Below are positions 57,491-64,000 of a stretch of 64,000 nt of DNA, piece by piece. Both the position numbers and the translations under genes were made by a program. A model generated the notes under the pieces. That model did not search any database. It was not told the DNA's origin and was given only the letters and a program-made list of their open reading frames with translations. Origin of the DNA: Formosimonas limnophila (lineage in GTDB: Bacteria > Pseudomonadota > Gammaproteobacteria > Burkholderiales > Burkholderiaceae); assembly GCF_014652675.1 (NCBI RefSeq), contig NZ_BMZG01000006.1:21305-85304 (forward strand). Direction: 5' to 3'. How positions within the stretch are numbered: the first letter of the stretch is position 1; every line of letters begins with the position of its first letter.

Positions 57491-58120
57491 TTACTTCGCT
57501 GGTTTGACTTCATTGGTTAATATGGCTTTGATTCGGGTGTTTGGCTGACCGCCCATTTTGAGGTTGCGTAAGCCATAATCATAGGCAAAACTGGTACCTG
57601 TGACGATGTTGGTGCCGTTTTTGTACTCAAAAGGCAAATCGGTACTGGCCAAGTCGTTGTATAAATCGACGTTGATAGCTTCAGTGACCAATGACATGGC
57701 CGCTGAGTCAGCGGCGGCTTCACGTTGGATGTTCACTTGACCTGTGAGTTGGACAATATGGTCTTTGTCATTCCAGACGCCGTCATTGGCCGTGGCGGTG
57801 ACGACTGGGCTGCCGTCTTTGGGGGTGGCGACGACCGTGATGTTTTTCACGGTGGCGTTGTCTGTGCCATAGTGCAACACTTCTTTGGCAGTGACCAGAT
57901 ACGCAATTTTACCGTTTTTGCCCGTGCGTGAGACTTCTAAGCCAGAGGCGAAGGCATTGATCAGCTCAGAGTTTTTGTTGTCGCTGGTGGTTGCTGTGTC
58001 TGAGTTGCTTTGGACGAGCCAATAGCTGGCACCAGCCACCGCAACGAGCAACAGCAGGTAAATCAAATTGGGTAAATGAAACCGCAGCCAGTAGCGCAGT
58101 TTCGACGGTTGTTGGTTCAT
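57491..58120 (-). CDS. lptC: LPS export protein LptC
   Basis: 209 residues: one N-terminal membrane helix (about residues 17-36) and a periplasmic jellyroll. L-T-G-Q-V-N-I and the overall size and place between kdsC and lptA support LptC, although the family is poorly conserved. Its ATG overlaps the kdsC stop by 4 bases. Confidence 0.92.
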   Translation of the reverse strand: MNQQPSKLRYWLRFHLPNLIYLLLLVAVAGASYWLVQSNSDTATTSDNKNSELINAFASGLEVSRTGKNGKIAYLVTAKEVLHYGTDNATVKNITVVATPKDGSPVVTATANDGVWNDKDHIVQLTGQVNIQREAAADSAAMSLVTEAINVDLYNDLASTDLPFEYKNGTNIVTGTSFAYDYGLRNLKMGGQPNTRIKAILTNEVKPAK

Positions 58121-58710
58121 TGAATCTCCAAAGTTGGGGGCGTGTCGCCGCCCAAGTACGCGGCATAAGCAGCGTGTAATTTATTTTGTGCGAATAATAT
58201 TAACTCAGATAACTCGCGGACCGCGCCCATACCGCCCGCTGCGTGACTGACCCAGTGCGCGGTGCGTTGCGCCAAAAAATGACCGTTTGGCACGCTGCAA
58301 GCGAAGCCAACTGCGCGCAATATTGGCAAATCAATGACATCGTCGCCCATGTACGCGCACTCATCGAGCGACACGCCTGCGTCCGCGGTCAATTTGGCCA
58401 AGGCAGCGCCTTTATCCTGTGCACCTTGGATGACCCACTGGACTTTGAGGTCGCGGGCACGTGCTGACGTTACCGTTGAATCGCGACCGCTGATGATAGC
58501 CAGCGGTATGCCGTTTTGACGAAGCAGTTGCATGCCCAAGCCATCTTGGACATAAAATGACTTGGTCGCTTCACCATGAGCGTCGTAGTCGAGATAGCCT
58601 GTGGTCAGGACACCATCGACATCTAAAATCAGTAACTTCACATTCGCCGCACGACGAAGAACATCGGCAGTTGGCATGACGGCTGGTTTGTATAAACTAG
58701 GATTCATCAC
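58117..58710 (-). CDS. kdsC: 3-deoxy-D-manno-octulosonate 8-phosphate phosphatase
   Basis: 197 residues, a C0-type HAD phosphatase: L-D-V-D-G-V-L-T-T-G near residue 34, I-S-G-R-D-S and Y-M-G-D-D-V-I-D-L are the catalytic motifs. It removes phosphate from Kdo-8-phosphate before activation by KdsB. Both ends overlap neighbours by 4 bases (kdsD and lptC), so translation is coupled. Confidence 0.96.
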   Translation of the reverse strand: MMNPSLYKPAVMPTADVLRRAANVKLLILDVDGVLTTGYLDYDAHGEATKSFYVQDGLGMQLLRQNGIPLAIISGRDSTVTSARARDLKVQWVIQGAQDKGAALAKLTADAGVSLDECAYMGDDVIDLPILRAVGFACSVPNGHFLAQRTAHWVSHAAGGMGAVRELSELILFAQNKLHAAYAAYLGGDTPPTLEIQ

Positions 58711-59705
58711 ATCACCTTTGCGGCAAATAGGTCGTGCACGTTTAATGCACCCAGCAAGACACCCTGCTCGTCTGTGACCAGTACCTGGTTAATGTGGTGG
58801 GTGTCGAGCAGTTGCACGGCTGACACGGCCAGTGCATCTGGAGAAATGGTGTGGGGTGCACGGTGCATGGCGTCATCAATCACCAAAGTTCGTACATCAA
58901 CATCTTTTTCAAACAGGCGGCGCACATCGCCATCGGTGAGTATGCCCAAAACTTTTTGGGTCTCATCCACCACCGCTGTCATACCCATGCGCTTACGTGA
59001 AATCTCCAGCAGCGCGGTTGTAAGCGATGAGCCAAGAACCACCGATGGAATTTCATCACCAGTGCGCATGACATCCCGAACGTAAGTAAGTAGTCGCTTA
59101 CCTAATGCGCCGCCGGGGTGCGAACGTGCGAAATCTTCTTCGTTAAAGCCGTGTAATTTTAATAAAGCGACAGCCAAAGCATCACCCAGCGCCAGTGCTG
59201 CGGTGGTACTGGCTGTTGGTGCCAGATTCATAGGGCAGGCTTCTTTGTTTACCTTGACCAACAAATGAACATCAGCCAATTTCGCCATGGGTGATGTCGA
59301 GTCGCCCGTCATGGCAATTAGTCGAGTTCCATAGCGTTTGAGGAAAGGCAAAATCGCCATCAGCTCGTCCGATTTGCCTGAGTTCGACAAAGCCAGCATC
59401 ACATCATCTTCTGTAATCATGCCTAAATCGCCGTGACTGGCTTCACCGGGATGTACAAAAAACGACGGTGTGCCCGTTGAGGCGAAAGTGGCGGCGATTT
59501 TTCGGGCGATGTGCCCTGATTTGCCCATGCCTGAGACCACGAGACGGCCTTTGCACGACAAAATCGTGCGCACGGCATGGACGAAGTTTTCATCAAGTTG
59601 GGCTTTTAGCTCGGACAGTGCGGTCGACTCAATGTCCAGCACGTCACGCGCGATATTTAATATCGCGGTGTCATTCAATACAGGGGGATTGTTTGTTATC
59701 ATCAT
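58707..59705 (-). CDS. kdsD: Arabinose-5-phosphate isomerase
   Basis: 332 residues: an SIS domain (G-M-G-K-S-G-H-I-A-R-K near residue 60, S-N-S-G-K-S-D-E-L) followed by two CBS domains in the second half. It converts ribulose-5-phosphate to arabinose-5-phosphate, the first step of Kdo synthesis. First gene of the Kdo/lpt operon. Its ATG is only about 8 bases from a TATACT box and overlaps the putative upstream ATG of the antiporter on the other strand. Confidence 0.95.
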   Translation of the reverse strand: MMITNNPPVLNDTAILNIARDVLDIESTALSELKAQLDENFVHAVRTILSCKGRLVVSGMGKSGHIARKIAATFASTGTPSFFVHPGEASHGDLGMITEDDVMLALSNSGKSDELMAILPFLKRYGTRLIAMTGDSTSPMAKLADVHLLVKVNKEACPMNLAPTASTTAALALGDALAVALLKLHGFNEEDFARSHPGGALGKRLLTYVRDVMRTGDEIPSVVLGSSLTTALLEISRKRMGMTAVVDETQKVLGILTDGDVRRLFEKDVDVRTLVIDDAMHRAPHTISPDALAVSAVQLLDTHHINQVLVTDEQGVLLGALNVHDLFAAKVM

Positions 59706-59713
59706 GGGGCTAC

Positions 59714-59742
59714 AGTATACCGTTTTTTATTCACCAATTAAA
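59714..59742 (-). promoter_or_regulatory. Candidate kdsD promoter placed for a leaderless or near-leaderless mRNA
   Basis: TATACT (59714-59719, minus strand) with a weak -35 TTTAAT 17 bases upstream. Expected start of transcription is within a few bases of the kdsD ATG at 59705. It overlaps the ribosome site of the divergent antiporter gene. Confidence 0.4.
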
Positions 59743-59751
59743 GGAAAGCCC

Positions 59752-61791
59752 GTGGAAGGTTTGGCCCTCATCGTTACCTTACTCGCCATTGCCGTACTGG
59801 GGGTTGTCGCGTTTCGCTTCGTGCATTTACCGCCGACGTTGGGGTACTTAACGGTGGGTGTGATGATTGGCCCCCATGCGTTTGGTTTGTTTCATGACTC
59901 AGAGGCGATGGCGCATTTGGCTGAGTTTGGCATCGTCTTTTTGATGTTCACCATTGGGCTGGAGTTCTCGCTGCCTAAACTCAAATCCATGCGGCGTGTG
60001 GTGCTCGGCTTGGGTGGCTCGCAGCTCGCGGGCACGATGGCAGTGGCGGTGTTGCTTGGTTTGTTGATTAACTGGTTTTTATCTGCCGAATTACAAATGG
60101 GTTGGGCTGATTGGTTGGTGCTCGGTGGTGTGTTGGCGATGAGCTCGACAGCGATTGTCATGAAAACATTGACGGAGCGGTTGGAATTAGACACGCCGCA
60201 TGGTCGCAATGTGTTCGGGATTTTGCTGTTTCAGGATTTGGCAGTCGTGCCGCTCTTGATTCTCGTGCCTGCGCTGGGACAATCAGGAGAGAATCTTGCG
60301 TGGTTGATGACCATCGGTCTGCTCAAAACAATGCTGGTGCTCGCCCTGTTGCTGGGGTTGGGGCAAAAACCCATGCATGCGTGGCTCACACTCGTGGCGC
60401 AGCGTCGCTCGCAAGAGTTGTTCATGCTCAATCTGTTTCTCATGACGCTTGGTTTTGCATTGTTGACAGAAATGACGGGGTTGTCACTCGCATTGGGTGC
60501 GTTTGTTGCAGGGATGTTGATTTCGGAGACTGAGTTTCGTGTGCAGGTGGAAGAAGACATTTTGCCGTTCAAAGACATTTTGCTCGGTTTCTTCTTTGTC
60601 ACGATGGGCATGCAGCTTGACTTGTCAGTGGTTGTGACTCAGTTGGGGGGGGTCTTGCTCACATTGGTGTTGATTGTTGGGTTTAAATTCGCCATCATCG
60701 CCGCACTGGCTTACTTTTTTGGCAGCTCATCGGCCGATGCTGTTCGCACTGGGATTGCGCTCGCGCAAGCAGGTGAGTTCGGTTTGGTGTTGCTCAGTTT
60801 GGCGTTACAGAATCAGCTACTTAACCCCTCGATTGCTCAATGGGTGCTCGCGGCCATGCTGATTTCGATGTTTTTAACGCCGTTTATGCTTGCGCATGCG
60901 GATAAATTGGTTCTGCGATTCACACAAAGCGAGTGGCTTGTGCAGTCGCTTCAGCTCACGACGCTTGCCAGTCACACCATTGAGGCCAAGGATCATGTCA
61001 TCATCGCAGGTTTTGGCCGCAGCGGGACTGACCTTGGTAAGCTACTCGGTGGTCAAAACATCCCTTACATGGGCATTGATAATGATCCTGAGCGTGTTCA
61101 AAAAGCGGTATTGCAAGGCCATGATGTCGTTTATGGCGACATCACCCGCAAAGAAAGTCTGGTAGCGGCAGGCGTCACACGCGCTCGCGCATTGGTGGTG
61201 GCTTATGTTGAGCCGCGCATCGCATTGCATGTGTTACATCACATTAAAGAGCTTAATCCCGATTTGCCTGTGATTGTCCGCACTTTAGATGATGCGTATC
61301 TGGAGCAGCTTCAGGCGGCCGGTGCTGTGGCTGTTGTGCCTGAGATTTTGGAAGGCAGTCTTGTGCTCGCGACCCAAACCATGCTAACAGTGGGTGTGGC
61401 GTCCAATGATGTGCTGCATTTCATCGCCGAGCAGCGGCGTGGCCGCTATGATTTGTTGCGTCAGCATTTTGAGTCAGACGAACCTTTTGGCTTGTCGTCC
61501 AGCACGCCCGAATCGGTGAACGGCTCGCCCACTTCTCCTGCTCGTCGAGAGTCATCGCAGCCAGAGCAGGTGCTTGAAGTGGTTTTACGTGATGAAAGTT
61601 TGTGGCTTGACCAGCCGATTGACACCTTGCCGCTTCAAGTCTGGCGTGTTCGGCTATTGAGTGTGGTTCGCGCAGGTGTTTTGCTGGATTTGGCATTCAA
61701 TCCAAATATAATCGAGCATGATGTGCTGACTTTTTCGGGAATGCCACATGATGTGCAGCACGCTGTGCGCGCATTAAATGGTGATGTTTAA
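59752..61791 (+). CDS. CPA2-family cation/proton antiporter with TrkA-N domain (KefB/RosB-like)
   Basis: 679 residues from the GTG at 59752, chosen because AAAGGA lies 6 nt before it and the first membrane helix begins there; an ATG at 59704 would overlap the kdsD start. About 12-13 membrane helices form the Na/H-exchanger domain (P-P-T-L-G-Y-L, F-G-I-V-F-L-M-F-T-I-G-L-E, A-M-S-S-T-A-I-V). An RCK domain follows (G-F-G-R-S-G near residue 425), then a C-terminal TrkA-C-like part after a Ser/Pro-rich linker. It exports K+ or Na+ in exchange for H+ under nucleotide or pH control. Divergent from kdsD. Confidence 0.92.
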   Translation: MEGLALIVTLLAIAVLGVVAFRFVHLPPTLGYLTVGVMIGPHAFGLFHDSEAMAHLAEFGIVFLMFTIGLEFSLPKLKSMRRVVLGLGGSQLAGTMAVAVLLGLLINWFLSAELQMGWADWLVLGGVLAMSSTAIVMKTLTERLELDTPHGRNVFGILLFQDLAVVPLLILVPALGQSGENLAWLMTIGLLKTMLVLALLLGLGQKPMHAWLTLVAQRRSQELFMLNLFLMTLGFALLTEMTGLSLALGAFVAGMLISETEFRVQVEEDILPFKDILLGFFFVTMGMQLDLSVVVTQLGGVLLTLVLIVGFKFAIIAALAYFFGSSSADAVRTGIALAQAGEFGLVLLSLALQNQLLNPSIAQWVLAAMLISMFLTPFMLAHADKLVLRFTQSEWLVQSLQLTTLASHTIEAKDHVIIAGFGRSGTDLGKLLGGQNIPYMGIDNDPERVQKAVLQGHDVVYGDITRKESLVAAGVTRARALVVAYVEPRIALHVLHHIKELNPDLPVIVRTLDDAYLEQLQAAGAVAVVPEILEGSLVLATQTMLTVGVASNDVLHFIAEQRRGRYDLLRQHFESDEPFGLSSSTPESVNGSPTSPARRESSQPEQVLEVVLRDESLWLDQPIDTLPLQVWRVRLLSVVRAGVLLDLAFNPNIIEHDVLTFSGMPHDVQHAVRALNGDV

Positions 61792-61814
61792 GGTTTTTAC
61801 TGTCGCATGATGTG

Positions 61815-61847
61815 ACAAAACGGCGAGTCAGAGACTCGCCGTTTTGT
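61815..61847. terminator. Bidirectional terminator between the antiporter and gyrA
   Basis: A perfect 15-bp inverted repeat (61815-61829 / 61833-61847) around an AGA loop, with A- and T-rich ends, lies between two convergent genes. It can serve both. Confidence 0.9.
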
Positions 61848-61865
61848 TATTTGCAGGAGCGCGGG

Positions 61866-64000
61866 TTATTCAGAAACCACCTCACCTGACTCGTCGTCTT
61901 CATTGTCGATACCGCCAACAGTTTCAACGATTTTTTGGACGCCAGAGAGCACGTCGCCATCATCCAAGCCAATCAATGTGACACCTTGAGCAGAGCGACC
62001 GACTGTGCGAATCTCAGAGATGCGCGTGCGCACAAGTGTTCCGCCAGTGGTGATGAGCATGATGTCATCATCTTCGGTCACAAGCTGCGCGGCGACGACT
62101 TTACCGTTGCGCTCAGAGGTTTGGATGGCAATCATGCCTTTACCGCCGCGTGCATGGCGTGTGTATTCGCCAATCGGCGTGCGTTTGCCATAACCATTTT
62201 CACAAGCGGTGAGGATGAATTGCTCTTCAGTTTCGGCGACGAGCAGTGAAATGATCTGCTGGTCTTCTTCAAGGCGCATACCGCGCATACCGCGTGCGCT
62301 CCGACCGACGGGTCGCACGTCGTTTTCATCAAATCGAACCGCTTTACCTGCGTCTGAGAAGAGCATGACGTCGTGCTGGCCATCGGTGATGGCTGCGCCG
62401 ATGAGGAAGTCGCCTTCATCCAGTGTGACCGCGATGATGCCGCGTTTCATCGGGCGAGAGAAGTCAGACAACGGGGTTTTCTTTACCGTGCCCAAGCTGG
62501 TGGCCATGAACACATATTTGTCATCGGCAAACTCGCCGCTAATCGGCAGCATGACGGTGATTTTTTCGCCTTCTTCGAGCGGGAGCATGCGGATAATCGG
62601 TGTGCCGCGCGATGTGCGCGAGCCTTGGGGTACTTCATAAACACGCGTCCAATACACTCGGCCACGGTTCGAGAAGCTCAGAATCGTGTCGTGGGTGTTC
62701 GCGACAAATAAATTGTCAATCCAGTCTTCTTCGCCTTTGGTTGACGCGGCTTGTTTGCCGCGACCACCACGACGCTGTGTGCGATATTCGGAAAGTGGTT
62801 GTGACTTAATATAGCCTGTGTGCGACAGTGTGACCACCATGTCTTGCGGAGTGATGAGGTCTTCGATGTCGATGTCGAATGCGTTGACCTCGATGTGAGA
62901 GCGACGCGCGTCGCCGAATTCCTCGACCACTGCGGTCAACTCGGCATCAATAATCGCCGTGACGCGGTCGGGTGTGGCCAAAATATCGAGCAAATCGGCA
63001 ATGTGCGCCATGATGTCTTTGTACTCTTGGACGATTTTGTCCTGCTCTAATCCCGTTAAGCGTTGCAAACGCATTTGTAAAATTTCTTGGGCTTGGATGT
63101 CTGATAGGCGGTACAGGCCATTTTGTTGTAAGCCGACGTCCAATGATAAGCCATCTGGGCGATAAAGCATGCCGCCGCCTTCGGTGCGTACCAGCATTTC
63201 GCGAACGACAGCCGAATCCCATGACTTGGCCATCAGGTCAACTTTCGCTTCTGGCGGTGTGGCTGCCGCGCGGATGATGGCGATAAATTCGTCAATGTTG
63301 GCCAAGGCGACCGCCAAGCCCTCTAATATATGCGCGCGATCACGTGCCTTGCGCAACTCAAATACCGTGCGACGTGTCACCACTTCGCGGCGATGTTCGA
63401 GGAAGTAAATCAGCATTTCACGCAAATTGAGCAATTTCGGTTGTCCGCCGACCAGCGCGACCATATTCATGCCGAAAGTGTCTTGTAATTGCGTTTGTTT
63501 ATACAGGTTGTTTAGAACGACTTCGGGCACTTCGCCACGCTTGAGTTCGATGACGACGCGCATGCCTGAGCGATCTGATTCGTCACGCAAGTCTGAAATA
63601 CCTTCTAAACGCTTGTCATTGACCATCTCCGCGATGGTTTCGAGGAGTTTGCGTTTGTTGACTTGGTATGGCAGCTCATCAACAATGATGGCTTGACGAT
63701 TGCCTTTGTCGATGTCTTCAAAATGCGTTTTGGCACGCATGACCACACGGCCACGGCCTGTGCGATAACCTTGACGCACGCCTGATACCCCATAGATCAC
63801 GCCCGCAGTGGGGAAGTCGGGGGCTGGAATTAACTCAATCAGCTCATCCACCGTTGCCTCAGGATTACGCAATACATGCAGACAACCATTCACGACTTCG
63901 CGTAAGTTGTGTGGTGGGATATTTGTCGCCATACCGACCGCAATCCCTGTGGATCCGTTCACCAATAGATTGGGTAGGCGAGAAGGTAAGACAGATGGCT
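61866..64000 (-). CDS. gyrA: DNA gyrase subunit A, 5' end outside window
   Basis: About 711 codons are visible, running off the right edge; a methionine at 63965 is internal (V-N-G-S-T-G-I-A-V-G-M-A-T-N is the well-known core after the active-site Tyr). The breakage-reunion domain is followed by the beta-pinwheel C-terminal domain, with the GyrA-box-like Q-R-R-G-G-R-G-K near residue 415 of the visible part. It ends in an acidic tail (D-N-E-D-D-E-S-G-E), as in most GyrA. GyrB is at 7347-9809. Confidence 0.97.
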   Translation of the reverse strand, partial: PSVLPSRLPNLLVNGSTGIAVGMATNIPPHNLREVVNGCLHVLRNPEATVDELIELIPAPDFPTAGVIYGVSGVRQGYRTGRGRVVMRAKTHFEDIDKGNRQAIIVDELPYQVNKRKLLETIAEMVNDKRLEGISDLRDESDRSGMRVVIELKRGEVPEVVLNNLYKQTQLQDTFGMNMVALVGGQPKLLNLREMLIYFLEHRREVVTRRTVFELRKARDRAHILEGLAVALANIDEFIAIIRAAATPPEAKVDLMAKSWDSAVVREMLVRTEGGGMLYRPDGLSLDVGLQQNGLYRLSDIQAQEILQMRLQRLTGLEQDKIVQEYKDIMAHIADLLDILATPDRVTAIIDAELTAVVEEFGDARRSHIEVNAFDIDIEDLITPQDMVVTLSHTGYIKSQPLSEYRTQRRGGRGKQAASTKGEEDWIDNLFVANTHDTILSFSNRGRVYWTRVYEVPQGSRTSRGTPIIRMLPLEEGEKITVMLPISGEFADDKYVFMATSLGTVKKTPLSDFSRPMKRGIIAVTLDEGDFLIGAAITDGQHDVMLFSDAGKAVRFDENDVRPVGRSARGMRGMRLEEDQQIISLLVAETEEQFILTACENGYGKRTPIGEYTRHARGGKGMIAIQTSERNGKVVAAQLVTEDDDIMLITTGGTLVRTRISEIRTVGRSAQGVTLIGLDDGDVLSGVQKIVETVGGIDNEDDESGEVVSE

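Overview
The window is a chromosomal segment of a Gram-negative bacterium that most resembles a Burkholderiales-type betaproteobacterium; the genus cannot be fixed from sequence alone. The evidence is a standard origin region (dnaA, dnaN, gyrB, rpmH, rnpA, yidD, yidC, mnmG, rsmG, parA, parB), LPS genes (kdsC, kdsD, lptABC, a Kdo hydroxylase, an O-antigen ligase) and a methionine synthase split into two genes. Base composition is about half GC by eye, with a few AT-rich patches. Most genes are on the minus strand. No rRNA, tRNA, CRISPR array, insertion sequence or prophage was recognised.

Layout. 1-6.5 kb: four minus-strand genes, read right to left: a nitrilase-fold hydrolase, an unusually long PLP-dependent Orn/Lys/Arg-type decarboxylase, an ATP-grasp ligase, and a C45 (acyl-CoA:6-APA acyltransferase-like) Ntn hydrolase cut by the window edge. 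Chemically they could make an amine, couple it to a carboxylate and cleave or transfer the amide; this is the best candidate here for an undescribed pathway. 7-15.6 kb: replication origin region, with perfect DnaA boxes on both sides of dnaA. 15.6-22.5 kb: a small accessory patch, then parB-parA-rsmG-mnmG and two perfect parS sites. A third perfect parS lies inside the asparaginase gene at 25.4 kb, and a degenerate one lies at 6.7 kb.

22.5-34.1 kb: an MHS-type transporter, a TSUP permease, asparaginase, a DUF418 protein, a hexose-6-phosphate epimerase-like protein, then a serine/aromatic operon serC-pheA-(DUF3592)-tyrA-(DUF4424)-aroA in which two unrelated genes are tightly embedded. 34.4-43.4 kb: an M16 protease and an LPS/surface-glycan locus (propeller protein, GT4 glycosyltransferase, Kdo hydroxylase, O-antigen ligase, phosphoethanolamine transferase). 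43.4-48 kb: dnaE and gluQRS.

48.1-55.5 kb: the two halves of methionine synthase, separated by a Tat-exported flavin amine oxidase, a DUF4377 lipoprotein, an EamA transporter and a very AT-rich membrane protein. 55.7-64 kb: a DUF2809 protein, the operon kdsD-kdsC-lptC-lptA-lptB, a CPA2 cation/proton antiporter, and gyrA, cut by the right edge.

Two signals not explained by the gene list stand out. One is a paired inverted repeat about 45 bp upstream of both pheA and the larger metH half. The other is a set of hairpins in leaders or junctions (nitrilase/decarboxylase junction, mnmG leader, start of rnpA).
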